Origin: Pseudozyma flocculosa PF-1
Lineage: Eukaryota; Basidiomycota; Ustilaginomycetes; Ustilaginales; Ustilaginaceae
Length of the DNA: 64,000 bases
NCBI RefSeq assembly: GCF_000417875.1
Contig: NW_006920877.1
Span: forward strand, 495,085 to 559,084
Reading direction: 5' to 3'
Shown here: positions 49,662 through 61,257 of the stretch, piece by piece
Layout: each line of letters starts with the position of its first letter
Numbering within the stretch: the stretch's first letter is position 1
Program-made: the position numbers and the translations under genes
The notes under the pieces: model-generated
What the model was told of the DNA's origin: nothing
Databases searched by the model: none
Seen by the model: only the letters and a program-made list of their open reading frames with translations

Positions 49662-51541
49662 CTAGGGCGGCGTCGCGCGGGGCGGCCAGTCAATCGACCC
49701 AGACAGCCGCCAGACGCCGTACTCGATGTCGCCCTTGGCGCCCAGCTTGGCCAGGTCCTTGCCCTTGCCCCCGGACGCCACCACACCGCCGCCCTCGAGC
49801 GGATGCGGGCCCGTCTCGAGATCCACGCCATCCTGCCCCCACGTCGCCACGTCCAGCACCGACGCGTATGCCCGCAGCGCAGCGCGCGTATAGCACATGG
49901 TCGCCGCCGGCGTCAGGTAGCCTGCATCGTATCGCCCGCGTGCCATGTGGAAGGAGGAGCAGCGCCAGTCAGCATTCAAAGACCCCCGACAGCGATATCC
50001 ACAGCGTTTAAGCTTTGGCCACGTGGCGACACTGGCCCCGCGACACTCACGCTCCTTTAGCGTCCGCTGCGCATTCTCTGCGATCCTGCGCGGGCTGTTG
50101 CCGCCCGCCCTCGCCGCGCCGCCGCGGTCCAGCGTCTGGAGCCTCTTGACCTCGTCCTCGAGCCCCTCAAACAGCGGTCCGGACAGCTCGACAAAGTTTT
50201 GCTGCCGGCTCTGGTTGTTGGAGTTGAGCGCCGGGTGGAAGTGCTGCGTCCACTCGAGCGGGTGCGCGATCGACACCGAGTTGCACGCCAGCAGGTACTT
50301 GAAGCGTCTGCGAGGGGGAGCGGTGGCGGTTGTGGAGGCGGCAGAACGGTCAGCGTGCGGTCACCCTCTTCTCCTCCTCTCGCATGGACCTGTGCCCGCT
50401 TCGACGACGGCCGACCCTCACCCGCTGTAGCTGTTGCCCTCGCTCTGGATCAGGTACTTGCGGCGGCAGTGCTCGTGCATCGGCACAATGGGCGCAAACT
50501 GATCGCCCTTGTCGTGGAAGCTCGTCTCGCGCACATCGGCCCACGACGCCCTGCCCGGGTCGAGGGCGAGCGACGTCTTGCTCAACAGGTCCTTGCGCAC
50601 CGGGTACCAGTTGGCCAGGCCGCGCCAAAAGGCGCGGTCGTCCTTGTTAGCCCAGGGGTACTCGCGCTCCTCTTTCTGGATGAGCCTGGTAAACTCTTCG
50701 TACGACGCGATGCCCGCCTCGGGCCAGCCGGCGAACCCAAAGTCCGGGAAGAGCCACCGGCCGATGCTGGGATCCTCGTCGACGCGCTTGTCAATCACCC
50801 AGCCGGCGGGGCTCGAGTTGCCGTCCTTGTCCGCCGTCGAAATGACGAGGTCGACGTCGGGCAGCGGCTTCCTGCTTCCCCTCGTCGACGCCGACGGATC
50901 GGTGGTGACGGCCGTGTGCAGAATGTGGAGCAGCGCCGACATCCTCGACTCGTTGCCCTCCTTGACCTCTCGGATATAGACACGGCCGTTCTTGACGACG
51001 ACCTGCGGCGGGATGGCGGGGGCGAGGAGCCACGAAGAGGGAGCGCGACTGTCAGTCGAGGAGCTGAGGCACCAAAGACGGTGCCGCTGCGGGCTCTCCG
51101 TCGCCGCCGCTCACTCACCCTTGCGAGTCCCCAGTTGCGGTTGGCCTGCTCGTGCGCCTTGTCCACGTCCGCCTTGCCGATGCCGCCCTTGAGCTTCCAT
51201 GCCTTGACGTTGTCCTCGAGCTGCGGGTAGAGGGCGGGAAACTCGGCGAGGCAGCGCTTGTCGTCCATCGTCTTGTCGATCTGCTGCTTTGGCAGGAGGC
51301 CCGGCCTGGTCATCCAGCCCAGCCCCACGAACACCGAAGAGAGGGGAAGGATGGTGCACGCAAAGCAGAAGGCGATGAAGCCGGCCGTCGCCAGGTACGA
51401 GTAGCGTCCGAACTTGGTCACCATCGAATCGGCCCGACCACCGCCGCCGCCGCCGCCGCCGCCGCTGGAGTGAGATCGCCTCCGCCCGCCCTCGTCGGCG
51501 GACGCAGGCACGCGCTCGTACCGTGTGCTTGACGAAGCCAT
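49662..51541 (-). CDS. CAP10-family glycosyltransferase (type II membrane protein)
   Basis: Four exons on the minus strand, 51541-51119, 51002-50422, 50307-50051 and 49921-49662, give 506 residues. After a Ser/Gly-rich cytosolic tail, a hydrophobic anchor lies at about residues 48-72 (LATAGFIAFCFACTILPLSS). A lumenal CAP10 domain follows at about 150-480: VVVKNGRVYIREVKEG, PAGWVIDKRVDED, WLFPDFGFAGWPE, WANKDDRAFWRGLANWYPVR, KYLIQSEGNSYSGRFKYLLACNS and the closing RYLTPAATMCYTRAALRAYA. All three introns fit GT...AG and phase. The family includes Cryptococcus Cap10 and Cxt1 (glucuronoxylomannan/xylose transfer). Which sugar this enzyme moves is unknown; Golgi location is inferred. No signal for regulation was seen. 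Confidence 0.88.
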
Positions 51542-51802
51542 GCTATGCTGGACGGCTGCGGTGCGGAAGCCCTTGGGTCGTTGAAGTGCCTTGGCGCGGG
51601 TGCGTGTAGGTGGGTGGGTGGGTGTGTGCGTGTGTTTCGACGCGTGCCAGCAGGCAATGGTGGGTGTGGGAGGGAAGAAGCGGATCGCCAGCGGTCAGAG
51701 AGGGCCACGGCGCCGGTTCGAGGCCACCAAGTGGAGGCGATCTGCCCATCGCTGATTTTACGCAATATCTGTACGCAACTTTGAGCGTCTCACACAACTC
51801 CT
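51542..51802. promoter_or_regulatory. Upstream region of the CAP10 gene and tRNA-Lys
   Basis: These 261 bases separate the CAP10 start codon (-) from the tRNA-Lys gene (+). A GTGGGTGGGTGGGTGTGTG stretch near 51609-51628 is the only repeat. The tRNA gene's own A and B boxes are internal. Confidence 0.5.
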
Positions 51803-51907
51803 TCCCGGCTAGCTCAGTCGGTAGAGCGTCAGACTCTTATCCAGGGCCTCTGCGATCGATCGCAGTAACAAATCTGAATGTCGTGGGTTCGAGCCCCACG
51901 TTGGGAG
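51803..51907 (+). tRNA. tRNA-Lys (anticodon CUU) with intron
   Basis: Exons 51803-51839 and 51872-51907 give a 73-base cloverleaf. The acceptor stem TCCCGGC pairs with GTTGGGA (two G-T pairs) with discriminator G. The D arm is GCTCAGTCGGTAGAGC and the anticodon stem TCAGA pairs with TCTGA. The loop C-T-CTT-A-A contains the CTT anticodon, and the T arm GTGGG-TTCGAGC-CCCAC pairs fully. The 32-nt intron (51840-51871) begins one base after the anticodon, the standard position for nuclear tRNA introns, and contains the perfect 16-base palindrome CTGCGATCGATCGCAG. A T6 run at 51913-51918 is the Pol III terminator. There is no encoded CCA, as expected for a eukaryote. Confidence 0.96.
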
Positions 51908-51912
51908 ATTTC

Positions 51913-51918
51913 TTTTTT
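51913..51918 (+). terminator. Pol III terminator of tRNA-Lys
   Basis: A T6 run begins six bases after the discriminator base of tRNA-Lys. A second T-run follows near 51943-51951. Confidence 0.8.
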
Positions 51919-52209
51919 GGCCAGTTTTTCTCCGGCCCTCTCTTTTTTTTTCTTGCCATTTTCAAGCTGGATTCCGTTCGCCTTCTGCCAGACCTTGGTC
52001 GAGGTGAGGAACGCACCGCGCTGGCGGCCGCTCGTTATCGCTCGCAAACTGGGCCGGCCTGGTCAGCCTGCTCACGAGTGGATTGCGGATGGGCGCTCAA
52101 GGCAGTGAAGGCGCTGGCGTCTCTCGCTGCACCGGGCTATCTGGCGCCGCGCTATCATTCGACGACTAACTACCACCTGCTGATGAACGCCCGCGACCGC
52201 TCGCTCCGA
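51919..52209. other. Spacer between tRNA-Lys and the muskelin 3' end
   Basis: These 291 bases have no coding evidence. They contain a T/C-rich run just after the tRNA terminator and, at the right, 3' untranslated sequence of the muskelin gene. Confidence 0.5.
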
Positions 52210-55200
52210 CTACGCGCCGAGCGCCGCCTCGATGCAGTGCCCGATCTCTGCCCTGGGCTGGGTGAGTTCCGGGTTGAAGTACTCGAGGAGGGAGCGGAAG
52301 AGGTGGGTGCGTTCGGCGTAGAGGCCGGTGGGCGTCCCCTCGGACTCGGCGACGCGGACCGTGGCCGCCTCGTCGTTGGCGGACCCGCCTCGACCTCCGT
52401 GCATCGTCTTCCTGGCCCGGCCGCCAGTACCGCCACCAGCACCACCGCTGCTGCTGCTGCTGCCGCCGCCGCCGCCGGGAAGGACTTGGGATATCGAGAG
52501 CATCTCCGAGTCTCCGTCGCCCCCGGCGCTGCTGGCGTAGAGGGAAATGGGGGATCGCGCAGCCTCCTCATCCTCGGTCTCGACTTCGTCCCGGCCGCGC
52601 TTGGCGCCCATCGAGGCCAGCCGATCTGTCCGCGGCGGAGCCGCATCAGCAGCGCCACCCGCGCTACCGACGCCGGTGGCAGGATCGACGTCGTGCTGCG
52701 CCGCATCGCCGGTCAGCGTTCGGTCGGCCTCGATTTCCACATCGCCCGTCTCGACGTCGACGTCGGCCATGGACGTCGCCGCGGTCCCTCCCCCGGCCTT
52801 GGCGCTGAGCAGCCGCGTCATCAGCCTGCGGAAGAGCTGCGACTCGGCCTCGTTGGAGTGGTCCACCACCGCACCCACCTCGGTCTGCAGGTAGATGAGC
52901 GCCTCGAAGCCCAACGCCGTCGGATCAGCCCCACCACCGCCGCTCGTGTCGGCCGCCTGCGCCGCCGCAATGGACCGCGTCATTTCGAGGAAGCGCTGCT
53001 GGCGCACGCGGAACTTGGCTCGGCGCAGCACCTCGCCCGGCGTGGGCCGCATCAGCGTCAGCCGCCACATGTCGTCGAGCCGCAGCTGGCGGTTGTCGGC
53101 GTCTTCGGGGTTGCCGCCGTGCAGGTAAAAGACCTTGCGGCGGTCGTCAAACACCAGCTGCGCCGCGTACCGAGGTCGCGGCTCGGTCTCGTGGCCGGCA
53201 CCCCTGGCCGACTGTCGGTGGCCGGCAGCGGCAGCGGCGACCGACGGCGACGTCGGCGTCTGGCTGCCGGACGAGGTCGTGGCAAGAAGTTGCGGCATCG
53301 GCGCGGCAGCAGACGACGACGACGACGACGGCAGGCTGTACGGCATCCAGCTGTCGGCGGGGCCCTCGATGGCCATCTCGTCGTCCTCGACATCGGCGTC
53401 GTCGTCGTCGTACACGGGCAGCGCCTGTAGCGGCCCAGACTCGGGAGGCTCCTCGCCGTCGTAGTCCGCCTCGTGGCTGCGCTGCTCGCCGAATCGATCG
53501 CCCGTCCGCTGCTCGACGTCGCCGGAGCCGGCGCCCTTTGCCGCGCCGAGTTCGAGCGTGCGGGCGGCCTCGTCGCCCGCCTCGTAGCCCGCCTCGTAGC
53601 GGTAGACCTGTTTCCAGGTGCCCCAGGTGATGTTATAGATCCAGAACGCGCTCGTCTTCTTCTTGTCGCCGCGACCGCCGATCAGGCCGACAAACAGGCT
53701 GATCTCGCGCGCCGCCGGATCGATTGTGGCGCGCTGGGTAAAGCCCGACTCGGGCCCGTCCTGGCCCGTGTTGGTCGAGATCTCGCGGACGGCGCCCGTG
53801 GCGATGTTGTACGTCCACATGTCGGCCAGGTTGGTCGCCGACGCGCCGCGGTGGCCGCCGAGGATCCAGATCTGACGGCTCTGCGACGCCGACATGCCAG
53901 ACGTGCCCGGCTTGCCCGGGTCGAGCAGCATGCTGTGGCCCGACCGGCTGACAATCTTGCAGCCCGACTGGGTGGTGTCGTCAAAGAGAAAGGTCCACAC
54001 GCGCTGGATGATGTCGTAGCGCCACATGCCGCTGAACTCGAAGCGGTTCGGGTCCGGGTCCGCGATGCGGCCGCCAAACACGTACAGGATCTGGCTCTGC
54101 GAGTCGACGACGAGGCCGTGGTCGTAGACGAGCTTGGGCCCGCCGTCCGCGTACGTGTCGGAGCTCAGCTTCTCCCAGCGCTCCCACTTGGTCGAGAAGC
54201 GGAAAAAGTCCGGCTCCCTGCCTGGCGGCGAGGCGGGCCCGTTTGGGTTGCGCGACGACGCCCTGCCTGGTGCAGGGTTCCGCGGTGGCCTGCCCGGCGA
54301 CTGCGGACCGCTCGTCGATGCCGGTGTGCTGCTGCGGGACTGGCCTTCAGGATCAGCACCGAGCTGGTCGAGGCGGCGATGGCGACCGCTGCCGCCGTTT
54401 TCGCCAGTGCCAGAGCCGCTCCCGGCAGTCGTCGTCCTGTCGCCCTCGCCGGACTGGGAGCCGGCGTCGGGCTGGCCCATGGGCACATCGCCCGTCGGCG
54501 GAGTGCGCGATGGCGGGACCGGCGGCAGGAACGAGGCCCGCGTCGACCGGGCAGCAGAGGCGGCGGCAGCGGCCGCAGCGATGGTGGCGGACGGAGAACC
54601 GGGAAAGGGGCCTTCGCGCTGCCGGCTCGCCCCGCTGCTCTCATAGTCGATGTAGCGACCGAGAACGTAGATGCTGCCGCTCTTCTCGTCCAGGCACATC
54701 TTGTGGCAGCTGCGAGGGCCCGGACCGCCCTGCAGCCGGACGTCGGGCGAGATAAGCCTCCAGCGATTCTCGTGGACGTGGAAGGCCCAGAGGTCGCACA
54801 GGTCCTGAAAGCCGTCCCAGCCGCCAAAGAGGTAGGCGATGCCCTTTTCCGAGTCAAACACCATCGAGTGACCGCCCCGTCCGGACGGCGCGCTCGGCCG
54901 CGGCTCCTGCTGGTGTTGCTGCTGGGCGGCAGCTGCCGGGTCCGTGGGCAGGATCCGTTGCCAGTCGGCCCGGGGCATCTGCTTGGCGATGTAGGCCGAG
55001 AACATCGACTGCCCGTTGGCCGACTCCCAGCTGGCGCTGCCGGCAAGGCTCTGGATCGACGTCGAGCCGAACTGGGCGTTGGACGTAGAGGGGTCGCCGT
55101 AGGCCGCCTTGTCCAAGCAACCTTCGACCTCGTCCCAGGAGCCGCGCCGGACCAGCGAGTCGAAGAGGCGGGTCACGATGGGATGCTCAAAAGGCCGCTT

Positions 55201-56375
55201 GGCCGGGTGTGTCGGCGCCAGTTCGCCGCCGCCCCCGCCAACTGCACCGCCCTGCAGGCGAGAGGACTGCAGCAGGGCCGCAAACGCCGTATGATGGCCC
55301 TGCTCGCGAAGATGCTTGAGCATCAGCCGGATCGTCGCCGACTCTCGGTACTGGTCCCGGTTGAGGGCCGAGGATCAGAGGGGCAAGGCATGATCAGCAG
55401 GGGTCTAGAAGGCGTTGCTACGTTGCGAGAGGGGGCGGGGGAGGGACGCAGACTCACCTCGCTGTACTCGGACAGGACCCTGGAGACCAACGCGTCGTTG
55501 CTGACGCCGGCGAGGGCGACGTGCCACACGGAGAAGTTGTAATTGGGCGTGTGGGCCGCCAGCGGGACGATTTTGATGTACCGCAGCGCAAAGGGGATGA
55601 CGTTGCCGCTGTTGGCGACGACGAGCGACAGGCCGCGCCGGTCGAGCTCTCCCTGGCCCGGTCCGAGGTGAGCCGACGCATCGCCCGCGCCGGAGCCAGA
55701 GCCTGCGCTGACATCCTCGAGCCAGCGGAGCTCGAACTTCTCAGGTGCGGCGTCGTTGCGCAGACCGCCGCGTATGAGCCTCTTGGCCGCGGGCGCGGCG
55801 CGGGTGCCGACCTTGGAGGCCGGGGCGGGGAGGAGGCTGTCGAGGCTGAGAGATCCGTAGATTTTGAAGTCGCGCAGGTTGCAGGGGTGCGGCTTGTGGT
55901 ACTTGCCAAAGGTGATGGAGCGGACGACGCAGGGCTTGTCGAGCCTGAGGATGATGTACTGTTTCGACGAGGCGGACTGGGATGGCGTAGCGATGATGGG
56001 TCCTGCCGCCGGCGATGATGCAGCGGGAGCGCGGCGCGGCGAAGAGGACGAGGTGGTGGTGCTGGATGCGGCGGGTGCGGCGGTCCGAGCGGCATTGGCG
56101 CCCTGAGCAGCGGCCGCGGCCTGGGTCGCCTGCGATGAGCCGGACCATCGCGATGACATGTCATGCGGACGATTGTAGAGGATGTTGTTGGGATGGTAGG
56201 TGCCCGAGTAGGACGACGCGCAGGCGATCGAGTAGCGCAGCGTGGTGGGCCGGGCGTCGAGGAGCTGCTGGAGCAGCGTGGGCGGCCTGGCCTTTTCATC
56301 GAGGGCAGGCTCGTCGTCGAACATGGCCGCTGCTCGTTGTGGGTCCAGGCTGGGGGTTTGAGACTGTGAGCTCAT
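52210..56375 (-). CDS. MKLN1: Muskelin (discoidin + kelch, CTLH/GID E3 ligase-associated)
   Basis: Two exons on the minus strand, 56375-55458 and 55350-52210, give 1352 residues (human muskelin 735). Residues about 45-300 are the muskelin N-terminal discoidin-like domain: LRYSIACASSYSGTYHPNNI, YIILRLDKPCVVRSITFGKY, and NYNFSVWHVALAG. The join gives EYRESATIRLMLKHLREQGH, the start of the conserved LisH/CTLH-like helical part. Kelch repeats begin near residue 465 (GRGGHSMVFDSEKGIAYLFG, GPRSCHKMCLDEKSGSIYVL, DGGPKLVYDHGLVVDSQSQI, ESGFTQRATIDP), each matching the animal protein in order. The extra length is disordered Ser/Pro/Gly/Ala inserts between blades and after the last blade. In animals muskelin is a substrate-linked subunit of the CTLH ubiquitin ligase. 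S. cerevisiae has no clear equivalent. The start could be M1 or the methionine at residue 18. Confidence 0.92.
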
Positions 56376-57120
56376 CGTTTGCGGGGCGGTTGGAACCGAG
56401 GATGGGGCGATGCACGTAGCAAGAGCAGAGAAGGAAACGGGCAGAGGAAGCGGGTGTGCGACAATGCGACTGTGCGACTGTGTTTGGTACTGTAGATGGG
56501 GTATACGGTGCCGTCAGAGAGATGAGCAGGCTAGGGTGGATATCGGCGGTAAGCGATGGGCTGCACGAGGTCGAACGTGAGGAGACGAGCTCGGGCCAAC
56601 TCTGGACAGTTGGAAAGAGAGCGATGCCCAAGCGGCGCGGTGGGGCAAAGAAAAAGGAGAAGGAGATGACGACGAAGAAGATGGAGGAGAGGAGGCAGGA
56701 GGCAGGAGGCTGGGCGAATGGTGAGAAGACAAGCGACTGGACGACAGCCAAGCCGCGATGACAAAAGGGCGGAGGGACCGACCGACCGCCCGACCTCTGT
56801 GGCAGACGGCGACGCGAAGCCTTCGCAGAGGCCCACAGGCCACGCCTGGCCACGCCTGGCCACGCCTGCACCCCTCTCTCCCTCCACACGCGCCCAGGCC
56901 AGCCGGCCAACCAAAGCCCAGCCCCGAGGCCACGCCCACGCCTCGCCTCGTCGCGCCGATCAGGCAGACGTCGCTGCTGCCACCACCTGACCGCATCGGG
57001 AACATGCCGGCCTGCTGGTCAGGCCATCATCGGCCCCCTTCCGACCTCTTCGGCCTCGACCCGCCTCGACCCCGACCTCGACCTCGACCTCGACCTCGAC
57101 CTCGACCTCGAAGATGCTAA
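56376..57120 (-). promoter_or_regulatory. Muskelin upstream region with (GACCTC)n tract
   Basis: The promoter/leader of the minus-strand muskelin gene. It holds a purine-rich + strand (about 56630-56710), CCACGCCTGG-type direct repeats at about 56839-56868, and a six-base tandem tract at 57074-57110. No gene is seen. Confidence 0.45.
57074..57110. repeat. (GACCTC)n hexanucleotide repeat
   Basis: About six uninterrupted copies of GACCTC. Hexamers of this kind would keep a reading frame, but the frames here have no other coding features. Confidence 0.85.
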
Positions 57121-60100
57121 GCTTTACTCACAGGCTTGTACGGTCGCCCGTCCTTCGAAGGGCTGCCACCGCTTTCTCAAGTCAACAGCACTGAATTCGG
57201 CGGTACCCGCCCCGCAGCCATACGCCAGCATCGCCACACGACAGAGACGAGGCAAACACCGAGGCAGATAGATCTTCTTTCCGATGCAGGGCCTCGCCCC
57301 TGGCCATGTGTCGACATCAAACGTCAAGGCCCCAACCGGTCTGATCCGAACAGAACATTGTCGCGTACTTTGCCGGCTTGCCACGCGCTGACAATAAGCG
57401 ACAGAGGCAACGGAGGCAGGCGCTGTACTGCTTGACTGCCAAGGTCAAACGGCGATCGAGGTTCGCCGACGTCCAGCAGATGGTTCGAGCGAAAGTCTGT
57501 GGCCTCCATCGGCCAGTCAGCGGTGGGCGGCAGGTCGTCTTTGCTGCCGATACCCTCGTGCGAGAGAGGTGCTCGCAACGGCCACAAAACATGCTGAGCA
57601 GGCCATCTCCCGACGTCACCTCTTCGTGATCCACGCCCTTTCCTTGCGTCGATGTCAGGCCTGCCCCCCATACGGTAGCAGCCCGGCGGGTAAACCGTCG
57701 GCAGAACCGACCACGACTCATCGTTCGACGTCTTGCACCCGCCTGTCGATCGATACTCGCCGAGCAAAGCACTGACCGATACGGTTCGACGCCCTCGCGC
57801 CGACGCATCTTTCGGCAGCCCCTCCGCCATCCTGCGCAAGGTCGGACCAGCACCGAGTCATCCTGGCCAGACCTGCGCGCCCTTCACGACGGCACCGATC
57901 GTCAGAATCGCCGCCGTGGCCGCAGAAGCCCTCGCCAAGAACACCAATGGTGCCGGCCAGGCCAGCAGGGCAGACCTGTGAGCGCCGCTTCCATGCAGGC
58001 AGCGTAGAGCTCAAAGCAGCCACTGCAGCATCTTCTGCGGCGGCCGCCTTCCGTTCCGGGTCCCAGCCAAGTCGTTCATGGGCCTTCGGGGGACTGCCGC
58101 CGCCTCTTTCTCTCTCTGCTCGCTCGCATTCTCGAAACCTGGCGCGGGGCTTGGAAACTCGGAGTAGTGCCAATTGGCGCAAGAAAGAAGCAAGCAGCAA
58201 GGCCATCGGTCATATCCCCTGGCACACCAGTACCTAGCACCGGTCAAAAGGAATCCCCTTGAGCCCGCGCTGTCGACGGCCCTATTTCGAGGCAGGCAGT
58301 GCCATGTAGCGCCGGATCTCTTTCGGGAGGCTCGGCACCCTTCCCGGCCTTTGCAGCAGCGACGAGCGACAATGCCCGAGGAAGGGCGGATCCCGGTCCT
58401 TTGTCCAGGCTGCACGCATTCTGCTTGCTTTTGCTCTGGTGGCGGCAAAGATGGAAAGCTTTGCTCGACAGCAGGGTGAGGGGGAGGGGGGTTCACAGAC
58501 GTCGTCGGTGCGTGAGCTCCGGGCCGAAAGTCCGAACGGCGGGCGAGGTGGTACAGATTTGGCCGCTCGATGATTCTGCCGATGGCCTCGAGTTGCCCTT
58601 GCTGCCCGCATTCCACAGACACAGCGGCGGCGGCCACCCTCGGTCAACCCGCCCAGTCGCTCCGCTGCCCCCGCGGCCGTTGCCTTCGCTGCTGCTTTGC
58701 TTTGCCTAGCTTCCCTGCCTGCCTGCCTTTTTCCCCGCTCCGGTCCCTGCTTTTCGAGGGCTGCCCGAATCGGCGAGTTGCAGACAGTCGGCCGCCAGAC
58801 ATGCACGCTGCCGACGTCTTTGTTCTTGGCGGCTTCATGGGGGACCAGGCAGACCCTCCGTCACCAAGCTAAGCCTCCAAAAGCAGCGTCGCCTCCTGCT
58901 GCCATTAGCCATGCCATGGCATGGGCCCCTCCCGCAGTGACTCGCTTTGGGCTGCTGCTCGCAGGCTATGTTTGGAAACCACTCCGGCCCCTCCCTCGGC
59001 CGTCAGCCGCAACCAAGAATTTGCTGTCCTGTACGTACTGCCTGGCGTGTCATGGGAGTGCCAGCCATCGCGATCGGACGACTCGGGGTGGGTATGGCAA
59101 GGGGTAAGCTAGGCCGTCGTCGTCGTCGTCGTCGATGGCTCGATGCGGGTAATGACCGGGAAGCCTTTCCATCGTCGTAATGGATAGCGTTGCTCAGCAT
59201 GTGACGCTCTGCCGTCACGGGTAGCGCCGCCGCCGCCGCCGCCGCCGCTGACGGGCTGCCGCGTCTATTCCTGTCCCCGGGCCAACTGCCTGCTATTTTG
59301 GGTCGACCATGACTCCACCGCTAGCTTGCCTTCCGCCGAGGAAGGAAACAAGCAAGCGAGCGACACGCCGCGTATGGAGGTACGCGCCCTACGGGCGTAC
59401 GGACGGGCGGGCGAGCGTCACCTGTTCCGCGGAGAGTGGCGACCCAACCGCCGGAACAGACACCCGGGCCGAGCAACTGCGCGACCTGTACTGCAGGCCC
59501 TCTGAGGCCTAGTGCCACACAGGCACTCACGGCGGGCCAGCAGCGCCAAGAAGTGGCCGCGATTCTGCCGCAGAGTCAGCTCGATGGAAGCATCGCGTTG
59601 CAACGGTGCCCGGCCAAGATCATCCAAGAGAGAAGCATGGTGAGATCCCCCCAGAGTTTGCGCTTGGGTCGGACAAGGCGACGAGCTCTCGCGAATCGAA
59701 GCAGCAGGCGATCAGGCCGGCCACACACACGCCTACGGGCTCGGCGGGCCCTTGAGGGTGGTACCGTAGCGTCGTCGTCGCGCCTCTTGTGCGCCTGTCC
59801 TGCCCTGCCGGCCCGCCTGCTTTTGCGCTCCGACGCAGCTTCACCATGCGTCGAGCCAAGCAAGGCAGGGCGAGCGGCTTCTCGCCAGGCAGAACTTATT
59901 TTTTGAGCTCGCTGCTGCCGGTCTGCGGGGGGTTGGCTGTCGACCCGCCCGCCTGGCTGCTGGTTCTTGGCGCGCGATGCGCTGCTTGCTGGCTTGCTGG
60001 CTTGCTGCTTGCTGCTTGCTACGTGTATGCTCGCCTTGCTGCCGTAGCTTGCTTTGCTTCTTCGGCCCAGCCCCGAAACGTCGACGTCGGCGTCGTTGCG

Positions 60101-61257
60101 GTCGACGCCGGGCGTGGTCAGGGTCGTCGCCCCGCCCTCTGCTGGGGTGGCTGTGTGAGACTGGCCTGCCTGGTGGCCTTTTACCCGACGCACGAAGTGG
60201 CAGCAGCATGCTGCAGGCCCGGCAGCAGCGACAGGTAGGCGGCAGGCCGACCTGCCTCGGCGCCGAGACCACGCTGTCTTGGCCTACCCGGCCCTCGACC
60301 TAGCCTCTGATCTCCCCTCCTCTCCTCGTCCCCTCCCCCACCCCTTCTGTCGCAGCTGCTGTCGACTGTCGTTTGCTTGCTTGCTTGGCCCGTCATCCAG
60401 GAACACCAGGGCGGGGCTGGGCTTGGCTGCTTAGCTTGCTTGCCTGCTGGCTGCACCCCTCCTCCGTTGGGCATCGGTAGTCGCCGGACAGCGCTTCTTG
60501 GCTTCCATCGCGCATCCTCGCTCGGCTTCTTCCCGCCGCCGCCGTCGTCGTTGTCGTCGACGCTGCTGTCGAGCGTGCCGTCTTGTCCCTCCCTATCTCC
60601 GAAACCGGGATCGGCCCTCTTCTCGCAGCCTACCTGCCTGCCTACCACCACCACCAATACCACCACCACCACCACCACCATCCCGCCGCCCCCTCATCAC
60701 CAGCGTCGCTTCCGGTGATTCAGTGCCTCTTGCCGTGTCGTCCCTCTGCAGCTCTGTACTACGCCAGTCTCTCGCATCCTCGCAACGTCCGCCCTTCGTC
60801 TTTGCATCTTCGACTCTGCCTCTGCACCGGCCATCGCTCTGCTCTAATCCCGTCGCTACAGCTCGTCGCTAGCCGATCGCTATCGCCGCCGCCGCCGCCG
60901 CCGCATCATCATCGCTCCGACAACCGCCTATCGCACGCCAGATCAGGCCGCCACCCTGTGCAATCGACTCGCTGCTCTAACCAGCTAGATTCGGACCCAC
61001 CCTCACCGCTCAATACAAGGAAGGGCCGACCACCGACCCACCTCGGTGTCATCCGCCTTGCAAACGCTACATACGAACACGCACGTTTGCCGTGTGGCCA
61101 TCCAGCTGCCCCACACCCTCCTGCTCGGATGCTCAACACCCGCCGCTCCCCATCGTTCGATTGATCGCTTTGCTGCCGACACGCTGGGCTTGCCTCGGCA
61201 CCCACACGACTGTCGACCTCGAACCAAGCGCAGCGCACCCTGCCTTCGCTGAACAGC
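57121..61257 (+). promoter_or_regulatory. Gene-poor region upstream of the Ser/Pro-rich regulator-like gene
   Basis: About 4.1 kb without a credible gene. Frames of up to about 200 codons exist on both strands but are Arg/Ser/Ala/Cys-rich and unlike the real proteins here. Visible structure: a CCTG tract (58715-58729), GTC and CCG trinucleotide runs (59113-59134, 59226-59248), GCTTGCTG tandem variants (about 59980-60022) and a CAC trinucleotide tract (60644-60681). From about 60300 to 61257 the + strand is strongly C/T-rich, consistent with a leader of several hundred bases for the gene at 61258. Confidence 0.45.

Noticed and set aside
53473..55542. A 689-codon + strand frame opposite muskelin
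   Set aside because: It is antisense shadow of the kelch region; the minus strand carries all recognisable motifs.
57783..57797. GGTTCGACGCC resembling a Pol III B box
   Set aside because: Flanking bases cannot form a T arm or any cloverleaf.
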